A DNA stretch of 64,000 bases from Pirellulaceae bacterium (GTDB lineage Bacteria; Planctomycetota; Planctomycetia; Pirellulales; Pirellulaceae): positions 279,925-343,924 of the forward strand of contig JAHBXT010000005.1 in assembly GCA_019636385.1 (NCBI GenBank), written 5' to 3'. A model generated the notes under the pieces. The model made no database searches and was not told the DNA's origin. It saw only the letters and a program-made list of their open reading frames with translations. The stretch's first letter is position 1; each line of letters begins with the position of its first letter. Below, piece by piece: positions 31,478 through 40,890 of this stretch. The position numbers were made by a program, and so were the translations under genes.

Positions 31478-31655
31478 TCGAGTCGTAGGGTGGGACCAGC
31501 GGGGCTGACGTAAAGTGACCGTGAAGCCTATTGTATGTTGCTATTCAACTGGTGCGTTTCAGCGATAGTTTTGTCCCCCGTGCCGGGCCGCCACCATACC
31601 GAACAGACACAGAATTTAGATTTTCGATAACTCTGAAACAAGGATCGCATTTGAT

Positions 31656-32015
31656 ATGCCCAAGTTAACCATCGAAGGACAAGCTCCCATCGAAGTGGCC
31701 GCAGGCAAACGACTCGTGCTGGCGCTCACCCAGGACGCTGCCATCGACCAACTGCACGCGTGCGGTGGAAACGCTCGCTGCACGACTTGCAGAGTTGAAT
31801 TTGTGGATGGTGAGCCCGAACGCATGACGCAGGCTGAAAAGAATTGTCTAGCTGCGCGGGGCCTGAGCGGTGTGCGTCTAAGTTGCCAGATTGCCTGCGA
31901 CCAGGACATGACAGTCCGCGTCATCAGCCGCTTGGCGGGCAGCGGTCGGGCTGACCAAGGCTCGCCGGTGCGGCCCGAGATAAGTCCCGATCCGGTGTGG
32001 GAGACTCGCTCGTAA
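31656..32015 (+). CDS. 2Fe-2S ferredoxin (adrenodoxin/plant type)
   Basis: The 119-residue ferredoxin carries the cluster ligands Cys36, Cys42, Cys45 ('ACGGNARCTTCRV') and Cys77 ('RLSCQIAC'), a CX5CX2C...C spacing typical of the [2Fe-2S] fold. An acidic electron-transfer surface ('FVDGEPERMTQAEKN') follows. The last 25 residues form a polar tail absent from minimal ferredoxins. An AAGGA sequence precedes the ATG by eleven bases. No partner reductase is adjacent; the ferredoxin-reductase hybrid at 47093 has its own cluster. Confidence 0.93.
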   Translation: MPKLTIEGQAPIEVAAGKRLVLALTQDAAIDQLHACGGNARCTTCRVEFVDGEPERMTQAEKNCLAARGLSGVRLSCQIACDQDMTVRVISRLAGSGRADQGSPVRPEISPDPVWETRS

Positions 32016-32085
32016 GGTGTTCTCTGACACAATTCCGTAATCACCTCATCGTTCTCGACCGCAAACCTATTCGTTTGACTCGCTG

Positions 32086-33183
32086 ATGTCACATAACACG
32101 TTTGGCCATCTGTTCCGCGTCACAACCTGGGGCGAGAGTCATGGTCCCGCACTGGGCTGCATCGTAGATGGCTGCCCGCCGGGAATTGAATTCACGATCG
32201 CAGAAATTCAAAGTTATTTGGATAAGCGCAAGCCCGGTCAATCGCGGTATACGACGCAGCGCAAGGAATCCGATGCTGTGTCGGTACTGTCCGGCGTGAT
32301 GCCTGATCCAGATCGGGCTGAAGTGTTGATAACCACCGGTACGCCGGTCAGTCTGATGATTCACAATGAGGATCAACGTTCCAAGGATTACTCGGAGATC
32401 AAGGATCGTTACCGACCGGGCCACGCAGACTACACGTATCAGGCCAAATACGGCCTGCGCGATTTTCGTGGCGGAGGGCGTTCGTCAGCGCGTGAGACGG
32501 CCGCGCGTGTGGCTGCCGGCGCACTGGCTCGCAAAATTGTGCCAGGCATGAGTGTGCGCGGAGCGCTGATTCAACTGGGACCGCATCGAGTCGATCGCAG
32601 CCGCTGGGATTGGTCGCAAGTCGATGCCAACGATTTCTTCTGTCCAGACGTGCAGGCGGCTCAGTTGTGGAGTCGATACTTAGATGAAATTCGACTGAGT
32701 AAAGATTCAATCGGTGCTGTGATCGAAGTGGTGGCTGATGGTGTGCCAGTCGGTCTGGGAGCGCCGCTGTATGCTAAGCTGGATCAAGATATTGCTGCCG
32801 GATTGATGTCGATCAACGCCGTCAAGGCCGTAGAAATTGGTGCCGGATTTGCCGTAGCGGAACTGCTAGGCAGTCAGAACGCAGACGAGATGCGCAGTGG
32901 GGAGGGAGGCCAAGTCGAATTCTTGTCCAATCACGCCGGTGGTATTTTGGGCGGCATTTCGACAGGACAACCGATTGTGGCCCGCTTTGCCGTTAAACCT
33001 ACCTCGTCGATTCTAACGCCCCGCCGCAGCGTGACCGCAACGGGACAGGAGGTAGACATCATTACCAAAGGGCGCCACGATCCATGCGTAGGAATTCGCG
33101 CTGTCCCTATTGGCGAAGCCATGTTGGCCTGCGCCCTGGCCGATCATTATTTACGTCACCGCGGACAGACCGGAGTTGGTTAA
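32086..33183 (+). CDS. aroC: Chorismate synthase
   Basis: The 365-residue enzyme converts 5-enolpyruvylshikimate-3-phosphate to chorismate using reduced FMN, the last shikimate-pathway step. Signature blocks are 'FRVTTWGESHGPALGCIVDGCPPG' at the start, 'DFRGGGRSSARETAARVAAGALARK' (residues 123-147) and 'KGRHDPCVGIRAVPIGEAM' near the end. Length is normal. It is followed by a spacer rather than by other aro genes; aroA lies 4.2 kb further on, on the same strand. The ATG lies 70 bp after the ferredoxin gene. Confidence 0.97.
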   Translation: MSHNTFGHLFRVTTWGESHGPALGCIVDGCPPGIEFTIAEIQSYLDKRKPGQSRYTTQRKESDAVSVLSGVMPDPDRAEVLITTGTPVSLMIHNEDQRSKDYSEIKDRYRPGHADYTYQAKYGLRDFRGGGRSSARETAARVAAGALARKIVPGMSVRGALIQLGPHRVDRSRWDWSQVDANDFFCPDVQAAQLWSRYLDEIRLSKDSIGAVIEVVADGVPVGLGAPLYAKLDQDIAAGLMSINAVKAVEIGAGFAVAELLGSQNADEMRSGEGGQVEFLSNHAGGILGGISTGQPIVARFAVKPTSSILTPRRSVTATGQEVDIITKGRHDPCVGIRAVPIGEAMLACALADHYLRHRGQTGVG

Positions 33184-33609
33184 AGCTACCAGGCGTAGCC
33201 GGCACCCACAGAAAAGTCCACATGGTGGGTTTTCAGGTCATCCGCATAGGCCTCTGCAGCAGCACTGGCACCGAAAATGCTGCCAAATGCGAATGCTTCG
33301 ACTGGATCGCTGGAACTTTCCCACTACATCAATTTCAGCCTGGTCTACCTATGCCTCCCAGGGCTGCTAGATTTCCGCTGTCCGTGTAAAACTACCGTCT
33401 ACAGAAGATGGTAAACCAGCTCGCCCGCCATTTGGCGATGGTAGCTAATCATAAACTGCTGGCCCAATCAGATTCTTGCAGGGGATCACGGTAGACAAGT
33501 GGCACCTAAAATCGCTAGAGTCCCCTAATCAACTCCAGTTCAGCTAGTTTGGGGCACAGCGCGCCGCGGGCTGGAATTAACTGTGCATTACCGATAATCC
33601 ATCCGCCGC
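33184..33609. other. Spacer with a degenerate dispersed repeat
   Basis: This 426 bp region between aroC and the membrane protein gene holds a weak repeat copy (33393-33446). Short open frames here run on from aroC in other frames and have no coding look. No promoter was recognised. Confidence 0.5.
33393..33446. repeat. Dispersed intergenic repeat, degenerate copy
   Basis: The outer ends CTACCGTC and GATGGTAG form an imperfect inverted pair enclosing 'CGCCATTTGGCGATGG'. It is clearly more diverged than the copies after clpC and at 50985. Confidence 0.45.
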
Positions 33610-34950
33610 ATGGCAACTGTCACCGGTCGAACAATTCGCTTGCACGAATCGACTCAGCGCGCAATCTGCCGAGCAAGTTTCGTTTTGCTTAGCCTACTGC
33701 CTCTGGCGCTATGCCTAGTTTGGACGGTAGCATCCTATCTGCCCGGCTATGGCCAACTTCAAGCTGACCGTTGGCAGCAGCGACTGGCTGGCATGTATGG
33801 TCTGACGTTTCGCATTGATGCGGTCGAGTCTTTAGCGCCCTACCGGTATCGTGTAACAGGAGTCCAGTTGTTGCACCCAGAAACTCAGGCTGCTATCGGA
33901 CAGGCCAGTAGTGTTGATCTTCACTGGGAAGGCGGCCAATGGATGGCATCGCTGACTGATATGCAAGTTCAACTGGACCAGTGCCTGGAAGCTTGCCGGA
34001 TCGTGCATCAATGGTACATGTGCCGCCCAGGTGCACAGCGCTACCGAGCCACGGTGACTTGCAAACAACTGATCATCGAGTCGGCACAGCAATCGCAGCG
34101 CATAGACGATGCCGTGGTACAGACTTTTCCAGAGACCGACAAATGGGGATTCAAAGCCACTTTTCACCACCGTGACGCTACTGAACCCAAATTGCCCACT
34201 AAGGCAAGCCAGCTACTGATGGTTCGCCGTCACGACACGAATCAGTCAGCTACCGAATTACAGTTGCGCGCTGAAACTCCCCTGCCCTGTTGGCTGTTGT
34301 GGGAATTCTTTCAAGGTCCACCTTCGGCAGACTCGCTGCCTGTCGGCTGGCCGACATTGCAACCCGCTTGGCTGACTGGAGTGTTGGATGTGCGTTATCA
34401 GTCCAATTCAAGTAGTTTGTATTTGTCCGACGTAAAGATTTCTCAATTGGACCTTAGTCGCTGGGCGTTTAATCAATCGGCAGTCATGAGTGGTCGAGCC
34501 GATTTGCATATTGCCCAAGCCAAATTCGGTTCACTGGGACTGGATTGGGCCGAAGGCCGCTTGGAAATGGGGCCGGGCCGCATCGATGCCAGCTTTTTGC
34601 AGTCGTTGGGACGTTATGCGCAAATTCAATTGCCTCAGTCCGACTTGGCCGTCGATAGTGTCAGCTTTGATCGCCTGGCGGCCGCCTTCCGCATCCAGCC
34701 GCAGCAGATTCAATTGCTCGGGCAATTGAGCCCCTCCGGTTGTATTTTGCAGGACGCCCGCGGTCCACTGGCAGCCAGACTGGATCCCGCGCCCATTCCG
34801 CTGACGAATTTGGTTTATGCTATTGGCGCTGGGCATCCAGCGCTGGCTCGACAGGCATTGGTGTGGTTGCCACTAGAAGAGCGTCAACGCCAACAAGCTT
34901 CGGCTGCATTGCGCATCAGTCGCAATCAGCCGCATCATGAACTGAATTGA
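33610..34950 (+). CDS. Single-span membrane protein with AsmA-like features
   Basis: The 446-residue protein has one N-terminal transmembrane helix ('ASFVLLSLLPLALCLVWTVASYLPG', residues 20-44). A long, probably periplasmic, beta-rich domain follows. The passages 'LTFRIDAVESLAPYRYRVTGVQLLHPE' and 'GVLDVRYQSNSSSLYLSDVKISQLDL' have the look of AsmA/DUF748-type repeated strands found in lipid-transport or envelope proteins. That comparison is weak. No enzymatic motif was seen. It lies alone, with convergent neighbours downstream. Confidence 0.75.
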   Translation: MATVTGRTIRLHESTQRAICRASFVLLSLLPLALCLVWTVASYLPGYGQLQADRWQQRLAGMYGLTFRIDAVESLAPYRYRVTGVQLLHPETQAAIGQASSVDLHWEGGQWMASLTDMQVQLDQCLEACRIVHQWYMCRPGAQRYRATVTCKQLIIESAQQSQRIDDAVVQTFPETDKWGFKATFHHRDATEPKLPTKASQLLMVRRHDTNQSATELQLRAETPLPCWLLWEFFQGPPSADSLPVGWPTLQPAWLTGVLDVRYQSNSSSLYLSDVKISQLDLSRWAFNQSAVMSGRADLHIAQAKFGSLGLDWAEGRLEMGPGRIDASFLQSLGRYAQIQLPQSDLAVDSVSFDRLAAAFRIQPQQIQLLGQLSPSGCILQDARGPLAARLDPAPIPLTNLVYAIGAGHPALARQALVWLPLEERQRQQASAALRISRNQPHHELN

Positions 34951-34970
34951 ACCTATCAATTCTTCGGACG

Positions 34971-34990
34971 CTGACCGTCGCCAGACAGTG
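34971..34990 (+). repeat. Dispersed intergenic repeat, single arm
   Basis: The 20-bp stretch containing CCGTCGCCAGACAGTG matches the left arm of the dispersed repeat; no inverted partner was found nearby. It lies between two convergent genes. Confidence 0.5.
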
Positions 34991-35072
34991 AATGGGTGAC
35001 TGCCAAATCAAGACGGACCATGGTGCCTCTGTCGATTTGTGAGCGACGCGCACTTGATGCACAACAGAACGC

Positions 35073-35867
35073 TCACTGCGGAGGGGGGGTAAGTTCAAAT
35101 ATTTTGGGCCAATTCTTGCCGGTAACGAATAGTCGGTTGGATTGTGCGTCGTAAGCGATGCCATTGAGCACATGTTCGCGGTCGCGGCCTGCGGCAGGGT
35201 ATAGTGCACTGCAGTCGATCCAGCCTTTGATTTGGCCGCTGGTGGGTTCGATGCGGGCGATGCGATCTTCATACCAGATACAGGCCCACAATTCTTGACC
35301 TACAAACTCCAGTTCGTTGAGCCGATCTTGACGTTTGCGACCGTAGGTTACATTGATCCTGCGCAGCGGCTTGAGCGTGGCGGGATCGAGTACCTGAATA
35401 GTGGCCGAGCCATCGCTCATAAACAACTGTTTGCCGTTGGTAGTCAATCCCCAGCCCTGCCCAGTAAAGCCAATCCTGCCGGTGGATCGAAGCGTCTGCT
35501 TGTCGTAGACAAAACAGACCCGCTCTTTCCAGGTTAGCTGATAGATGCGTTCTTCAAACAGACAAATACCTTCACCAAAGAATTGTGGAGGCAGGCTAAT
35601 CTCGGTTGGCGGAGTGCCGCCACGCAGATCATACTTTTTAAGTTTTGAACTGCCGTACTGGCCGGTGCTTTCGTAAACCGTTTCGTCCTCAATGGCTAGA
35701 CCTTGGCAAAAGTCGTTGGGGTCGTGCGCATACGCGGCAATGACTTCTGCGCGGAGCATGATAGGGCTGGATTGATGGCCATCGGCAGTGTCGTAATGAC
35801 GAAAGCTGAACGCCAGCGCTACCAGACTGACTAGCGGAACGATCAGCCACCAAGGCTTACGAAACAT
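35073..35867 (-). CDS. Glutaminyl-peptide cyclotransferase, plant/bacterial type
   Basis: The 264-residue protein has an N-terminal signal anchor ('WWLIVPLVSLVALAFSF') followed by the five-bladed propeller of bacterial glutaminyl cyclases. These convert N-terminal Gln to pyroglutamate on exported proteins. Visible family blocks are 'YAHDPNDFCQGLAIEDETVYESTGQYGSSKLKKYDL', 'FFGEGICLFEERIYQLTWKE', 'YDKQTLRSTGRIGFTGQGWGLTTNGKQLFMSDGS' and 'VLNGIAYDAQSNRLFVTGKNWPKIFEL'. Length is as expected. Its target proteins are unknown. Confidence 0.92.
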   Translation of the reverse strand: MFRKPWWLIVPLVSLVALAFSFRHYDTADGHQSSPIMLRAEVIAAYAHDPNDFCQGLAIEDETVYESTGQYGSSKLKKYDLRGGTPPTEISLPPQFFGEGICLFEERIYQLTWKERVCFVYDKQTLRSTGRIGFTGQGWGLTTNGKQLFMSDGSATIQVLDPATLKPLRRINVTYGRKRQDRLNELEFVGQELWACIWYEDRIARIEPTSGQIKGWIDCSALYPAAGRDREHVLNGIAYDAQSNRLFVTGKNWPKIFELTPPPQ

Positions 35868-35902
35868 GGGTTACTCGTTACCAACAGCAAAGGAATGCGA
35901 TT

Positions 35903-37111
35903 CTACAGCCGGTCTACTAGCCCGGCGAAGTATTGTAGTTCCCGAGCGATGCCTGAGGCTAGGTCAGTCGCCGCCAGCTCAGGCGGCAAAACAGTCCAAG
36001 CATAGGTTTCTACTTCATAATGACCGGTGAACCAGCTACGGCCGGCTACCTCTGTGGCCGACTGCTGGCGCAGAAACCGGCAGGCTGCGCTGATGTCCGC
36101 CTGCGTCGAAGATAAATGGCCGAACTGTTGAACGAAGATAGGCAGATGAAAGTGGATCCGCCAGGGCTGAAGGGGAAGCTTGTGCTTGTGCCACGTCGCT
36201 AGAGCCACCGATAGGTCTTCGCAGAATCCATTCAATTGCCTGTCGCTACCACAGCGCGTGGTTTGATGCAGATATTTCGGCTCGTTGAATTGCTGCACCT
36301 GAGACAACATGGCCCGTTGTACTTCTGGCTGGCCATCCGCTGTATCCCAGGGGACATGGACTGCGGAAGATATCTGGACCTTGCCCACACGGATGCCGGC
36401 ATTCAGGTATGCGGCCAGCGCTTGTTGTTGAGGTTCAAACATCACGCTGCTGTGGCACACATCGTGGCAGACTGTTAGGTATCTCCGAGCCATTTCAGCA
36501 TCTGGACTACTGAATAAATATCGTTGGAAGAATTCGATAATGTCTGCGGCAGTGTCCAGCACGCACCCAGGCTCGGGCTCAATGGCCAAAACAATCTCGC
36601 AGCCACGCTGCTGAGTAATGCGATCCAGGAATCGAGCCGTCTCTAATAGGTGGTCGGCGGACAATTTGAAATTCTCGGCGTGCCACGGAGCGTGCGGCCA
36701 ACCTAACGGCAGCGTCGAAATCGATCCACTTCGACCGCTGGGCAAAATAGCATTCAATATCTGAGCTAATTGTTGCGTATGACGGGCGCGCGAGGGGCAC
36801 ATCCAGGTCGGCTGGTAAACCGCGTGCTTAACGACCGGCTGATGAAAATCGCCTTGAGGAAAGCCATTTAGCGTATATGGAACCAGCCTGCGGTCCATCA
36901 GCCAGTCGCGGAGCCAAACAGCCTGACCAGCGGCCAGTACGCTACTGGTTATCGCTTCGGGCAACCATAGGCCAACCGGCAATCGACCATCTCCAACAAC
37001 CCGATCGCGTACGGCTGTGGCATAGGTATCCAAGTTGCTGAGGGCACCTGACAAATCTGCAGCCGCATGGACGTTGGTGCAATAACCAAAAGTCAATTCA
37101 TCGGTTTCCAA
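35903..37111 (-). CDS. eboE: EboE-type metabolite traffic protein (orphan)
   Basis: The 402-residue TIM-barrel-like protein opens with 'LTFGYCTNVHAAADLSGALSNL' and contains 'LPLGWPHAPW', 'LAIEPEPGCVLDTAADIIEFF' and 'CHDVCHSSVMFEPQQQALAAYLNAGIRVGKVQISSAV'. These identify EboE of the ebo cluster, which is implicated in moving metabolite precursors to the periplasm. The start is TTG at 37111, supported by GAGGGG nine bases upstream; no ATG is available nearby. No other ebo gene (A-D, F) is adjacent, so it is an orphan here. Confidence 0.85.
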   Translation of the reverse strand: METDELTFGYCTNVHAAADLSGALSNLDTYATAVRDRVVGDGRLPVGLWLPEAITSSVLAAGQAVWLRDWLMDRRLVPYTLNGFPQGDFHQPVVKHAVYQPTWMCPSRARHTQQLAQILNAILPSGRSGSISTLPLGWPHAPWHAENFKLSADHLLETARFLDRITQQRGCEIVLAIEPEPGCVLDTAADIIEFFQRYLFSSPDAEMARRYLTVCHDVCHSSVMFEPQQQALAAYLNAGIRVGKVQISSAVHVPWDTADGQPEVQRAMLSQVQQFNEPKYLHQTTRCGSDRQLNGFCEDLSVALATWHKHKLPLQPWRIHFHLPIFVQQFGHLSSTQADISAACRFLRQQSATEVAGRSWFTGHYEVETYAWTVLPPELAATDLASGIARELQYFAGLVDRL

Positions 37112-37394
37112 ACCCGGTTACCCCTCTACGCTGTCGATTTGGTGGAAGGCCCAAGTCGAGCCAAATTCAATTCTAATACGGCCTTCGGAGCGGATAGGCA
37201 CTGGAAGCACTATAACTCCACCGCGTGGCCACGGTAGTTAGGTGAGGACGGTAGCCCCAGGATTCTATCATACCCACCTACACGAATCCTGCTCGACCGA
37301 TTAACCTCTGCTGCGGGGCCTGCATCTGTTTGTGTTGCGTCAGGCGCTACGTTTCTCAAGTCTATCAATTTTGGCCAACGGGAATCTGACATCA

Positions 37395-38702
37395 GTGAAA
37401 ACGGTTCGCATCACGCCAGTTGGACCAGTTGCCGGTACAATTCGGCCTCCGGGCAGTAAGAGTATTACCAATCGAGCCCTTGTGTGCGCGGCGCTGGCTG
37501 ACGGGACAAGCCGGCTGAAAGGGGTGTTGAATAGCGAAGATACTCAAGTCATGATCCAGGCCTGGAGGCAATTGGGGCTGAGCGTCCATCATGATCCGGC
37601 CTTCAGCAGCTTGGAGATCGTTGGCTGTGGGGGAGAATTGCCCACCAGGTCGGCTGAATTATTCGTAGGCAATAGCGGTACGACGATTCGCTTTCTGACC
37701 GCAGCGCTGAGTGCTTGTCGCGGGAGTTTTACTTTAGACGGTGTTGATCGGATGAGGCAGCGTCCAATTGGCGACCTACTGCGCGGTTTAGAGCAATTGG
37801 GCGGGACGGCTCGCAGCATCAACTCGAAATTTCCCGACTGCCCACCGGTGAAGATCGAGTCTCAAGGGTTATCCGGCGGTTTGGCGGTGGTTGCCGGCAA
37901 CATTTCCAGCCAGTTCTTGTCGGGACTCATGCTGGCGGCTCCACTTGCCCGGCGTTCGGTAACCCTTGAAGTTGAGGGACCGCTGGTTTCAATTCCATAC
38001 GTCAGCATGACGGCCCAGGTGATGCGGGCGTTCGGTGCCAGCGTTTCGGGAGACTCGTCAGGCCCCTATGTCATCGAGAGTCAACACGCGTATCGGGCTG
38101 CCGACTATGCGATTGAACCCGACGCTTCAGCGGCAAGTTACTTTTGGGCGGCAGCCGCAATCACCGGTGGACGGGCACGCGTGGAAGGTCTGTCAAAAAA
38201 TAGTCTGCAGGGCGATGTGCGCTTTTGCGAAGTGCTCCGGAAAATGGGATGCAGCATTAAATATGAAAATGATGCAGTCGAGGTCCAAGGTACCGGCCGA
38301 CTGTCGGGTGTAGACGTCAATATGGCGGATATCAGCGATACAGTTCAAACGTTAGCGGCAGTGGCCGTGTTTGCTGACGGTCCCACCACGATTTGCGGCG
38401 TGGCGCACAATCGCGTTAAAGAGACGGATCGTATCGCCGATTTGGCTCACGAACTGCGCAAGCTGGGTGCAGATGTTCGGGAATTGGACGACGGGCTGAG
38501 AATCTGTCCGCCAGCTCAAATCCGGCCAGCAGAGATTGCTACCTATCATGATCACCGGATGGCTATGAGCCTGGCCTTGGTAGGGTTGCGGACCTCTGGC
38601 ATTGTCATTCGAGACCCGGATTGCACCGCCAAGACCTATCCGGAATACTGGCAGGACTTAGCCAACTTTACTGGTAGTCGTATTGACGCCAGCGTCAGCT
38701 AG
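37395..38702 (+). CDS. aroA: 3-phosphoshikimate 1-carboxyvinyltransferase (EPSP synthase)
   Basis: The 435-residue enzyme transfers enolpyruvate from PEP to shikimate-3-phosphate. Both family signatures are present: 'ELFVGNSGTTIRFLTAALSA' and 'VAHNRVKETDRIADLAHELRKLG', with the N-terminal 'RPPGSKSITNRALVCAALADG'. GTG at 37395 begins just before the conserved 'VRITPVGPVAG' strand. An upstream GTG at 37332 is open but would add sequence without similarity. The start is therefore uncertain. The last 45 bp overlap, tail to tail, a small zinc-ribbon gene on the other strand. Confidence 0.96.
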   Translation: MKTVRITPVGPVAGTIRPPGSKSITNRALVCAALADGTSRLKGVLNSEDTQVMIQAWRQLGLSVHHDPAFSSLEIVGCGGELPTRSAELFVGNSGTTIRFLTAALSACRGSFTLDGVDRMRQRPIGDLLRGLEQLGGTARSINSKFPDCPPVKIESQGLSGGLAVVAGNISSQFLSGLMLAAPLARRSVTLEVEGPLVSIPYVSMTAQVMRAFGASVSGDSSGPYVIESQHAYRAADYAIEPDASAASYFWAAAAITGGRARVEGLSKNSLQGDVRFCEVLRKMGCSIKYENDAVEVQGTGRLSGVDVNMADISDTVQTLAAVAVFADGPTTICGVAHNRVKETDRIADLAHELRKLGADVRELDDGLRICPPAQIRPAEIATYHDHRMAMSLALVGLRTSGIVIRDPDCTAKTYPEYWQDLANFTGSRIDASVS

Positions 38703-38927
38703 GAACTGTTGAGTTCGGGCCAGCGCTTGTTCGATCCTCAGATCGGACACCGATTCCTCTTGGCACAGGCTAGCCCCAAATTGATCGTGGCTAGCCACAA
38801 AAGTTGCCAAGCAATGCGAACATTCAACCTGACGATTGAGCAGCTCAACCCGAATCTCCAATGAGCGGCCACATGTCGGACACGAGCGATTAAAACAGGT
38901 TCTTGCTGCCATTTCAGAACTCTCCAT
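38658..38927 (-). CDS. Small zinc-ribbon protein overlapping aroA 3' end
   Basis: The 89-residue protein has a four-cysteine ribbon: 'SCPTCGRSLEIRVELLNRQVECSHC' (CPTCG and CSHC). A helical C-terminus follows. ATG 38927 is chosen because GGGAGG lies seven bases upstream; the longer frame starts with TTG at 38945. The ribbon spacing and the 'LEIRVELLNRQVEC' filling resemble ribbons fused to other planctomycete proteins, such as the one on the ExbD at 17301. Function unknown. Its 3' end overlaps aroA by 45 bp in antisense. Confidence 0.75.
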   Translation of the reverse strand: MESSEMAARTCFNRSCPTCGRSLEIRVELLNRQVECSHCLATFVASHDQFGASLCQEESVSDLRIEQALARTQQFLADAGVNTTTSKVG

Positions 38928-39724
38928 TGATATGCCTCCCGCCAAGCATTGATCTTTCGGCGGGTGCGATCCTAAAATCGTCCGAAAACTTAGAGCATCA
39001 AAGCTGGGCAGTCATGTCATAGAGTACTTGTCGGTGAGCGAGGTTCGTTTACAACCTGGCCTACCTGCACTATTTTGATTGCCATTTGGCGTGCCCGTAG
39101 TTTACCCTCCATTGCATCTACGTTTATGTACGCTCAAAACGTCGGTTGGTTCGAGGCGTCAGGTGCGTTGGCGGATTAGGCATGTCGTAAAGCCAATCAC
39201 TCATGGAGTAAATCCATTGAAACCGATTATTGGACGATTAAACCGCTTTGTCAACCTCTACAGGAAGTTAAAAGCACGCAAGGTATCTTTTGCTTGATAG
39301 TTCAATTGGGCTTAGAGAGCATTAGTTAACTATCTGAAGGGAATGCGGCCCTTTCGGGTGGTTTGTTCCATTGGGCGGGTATCTCAAATTGATGTCGGGG
39401 TCACGCTAGGCTGATCGCGCACTAGCTTTAAGGCGGTCATGCCGAAGCCAGCAGCGAATCGGACACCGACTGCAAAAGTACGTCTATCGAGCAGGCCACG
39501 GTATTGGACCTGCTATAGGCCAAGTATTCGCGCACACAATTCGACTCACACGAATTGGCGTTTTACGTGGGTGAGAATTCGCAGAAGGATGCTGAAGTGA
39601 TAACACGTCTAGAGACAGCTGAAGAGCTGTTGGTTAACATGCTGGCAAGGGTCCGGGCTGTTGGCAATCGAAGGCTGGCAGTCTAGGCGATTATGGATGA
39701 GTTGTATCGCAATAGGAATTGGTA
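38928..39724. other. Long spacer before gcvT with a possible gene remnant
   Basis: This nearly 800 bp region has no convincing intact gene. An open plus-strand frame of 56 codons at 39519-39686 reads like a coding fragment ('ELAFYVGENSQKDAEVITRL', then 'TAEELLVNMLARVRAVGNRR') but begins right after a stop and has no ATG or ribosome binding site. The frame at 39079-39297 lacks family resemblance. No repeat of the dispersed family was found here. Confidence 0.45.
39519..39686 (+). pseudogene. Possible gene remnant upstream of gcvT
   Basis: The 55-codon open stretch ends in TAG at 39684. Its charged, helix-forming composition (alternating acidic and hydrophobic residues) looks protein-like. Only TTG/GTG or an internal ATG could start it, so it may be the 3' end of a decayed gene. 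I do not recognise the family. Confidence 0.2.
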
Positions 39725-40870
39725 ATGACTGATAACGCGTCTGCCTCACGATCACTTTTGGCAACTCCGCTTGCTCAATGGCATGTCGAACATGGCGGTA
39801 AGCTGACGGAATTTGCCGGTTATCAAATGCCAGTGCAGTACGGTTCGATTGTTACCGAGCACTTGGCGACGCGACAAGCTGCCGGACTATTTGATGTCTC
39901 CCATATGGCTCGCTTGCGTTTCGAGGGGCCAAACAGCACTCAGCTCTTGGATCACCTGCTAACGCGACCTGTCCACGACATGCGGCTTGGCCAGGTACGG
40001 TATGCCCTGATTTGCAATGCGGCAGGCGGTATTTTAGATGACGTACTAGTCAGTTACTTAGAAGCGCCCAGCGGTCGTCAGTTTTACGTGATGGTCGTTA
40101 ACGCGGGCAACCACCAGAAGATACTCAAGTGGCTGCAACCACACGCCGCCGATTTTCCTGATGTAGTCCTTAGCGACGTTACGGCCTCCACCGCCATGAT
40201 GGCTGTGCAAGGCCCCAAAGCGGCTACCATCCTGCAGCGGTTGTTTCCGGAATATGCCAAGCGCGTGGTGGGGCTACGATACTATCGAAGTCTAGTGACC
40301 CATCAAATGGGCAAGCCGGTGATCGTCAGTCGTACTGGCTACACGGGTGAAGATGGTTTTGAATTGATCGTTAGATCAGAATCGGCGCTGCGAGTCTGGG
40401 AGAATCTGATGCTTGCTGGTCGGGAACACGGATTGTTGCCAGCCGGATTAGGCGCCCGTGATACATTGCGCCTGGAAGCTGGCATGCCGCTTTATGGTCA
40501 CGAATTGTCTGAAGAGATTGATCCATTGACCGCTGGCGTAGGTTTTGCCGTTAATCTGGATAACCGATCTTTCATTGGCTCAGATGCGCTACGCACACTG
40601 CAAGCCAGCGGAGTTCGGCAGCGTCGAGTGGGTTTGCAACTGCAGGGGCGTCGCGCGGCCCGGGAAGGTGCCCACGTATTAGATGCTGACCAGCGGATCG
40701 TTGGACGAGTCACCAGCGGTACGTTTTCTCCCACTTTACAGCGCCCGATCGCCATGGCCTACGTGTCTGCCGAACTGTCGGCGGTCGGTAGCATGTTGAG
40801 CGTCGATGTGCGCGGATCCAGAGTTGAAGCTCAGGTTGTCCCCCTGCCGTTTTACAAGGCCTCTTCGTAG
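39725..40870 (+). CDS. gcvT: Glycine cleavage system aminomethyltransferase (T protein)
   Basis: The 381-residue T protein uses tetrahydrofolate to release ammonia and methylene-THF from the aminomethyl-lipoyl H protein. Family blocks are 'LAQWHVEHGGKLTEFAGYQMPVQYGSI', 'AGLFDVSHMARLRFEG', 'RTGYTGEDGFELIV', 'GLGARDTLRLEAGMPLYGHEL' and 'VTSGTFSPTLQRPIAMAYV'. ATG 39725 has AGGA eight bases upstream; a TTG at 39719 is less likely. gcvH follows after 248 bp in the same direction. The gene's stop codon is embedded in a dispersed repeat copy. Confidence 0.96.
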   Translation: MTDNASASRSLLATPLAQWHVEHGGKLTEFAGYQMPVQYGSIVTEHLATRQAAGLFDVSHMARLRFEGPNSTQLLDHLLTRPVHDMRLGQVRYALICNAAGGILDDVLVSYLEAPSGRQFYVMVVNAGNHQKILKWLQPHAADFPDVVLSDVTASTAMMAVQGPKAATILQRLFPEYAKRVVGLRYYRSLVTHQMGKPVIVSRTGYTGEDGFELIVRSESALRVWENLMLAGREHGLLPAGLGARDTLRLEAGMPLYGHELSEEIDPLTAGVGFAVNLDNRSFIGSDALRTLQASGVRQRRVGLQLQGRRAAREGAHVLDADQRIVGRVTSGTFSPTLQRPIAMAYVSAELSAVGSMLSVDVRGSRVEAQVVPLPFYKASS

Positions 40871-40890
40871 CTGCCGTCGCCAGGCGGTGG
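40867..40890 (+). repeat. Dispersed intergenic repeat at the gcvT stop
   Basis: GTAGCTGC followed by CGTCGCCAGGCGGTGG matches the family core with three changes; its first bases include the gcvT stop codon TAG. No inverted partner was found. Confidence 0.6.

Noticed and set aside
39079..39297. 72-codon basic frame in the long spacer after aroA
   Set aside because: No start signal or recognisable motif; basic composition can arise by chance in this DNA.
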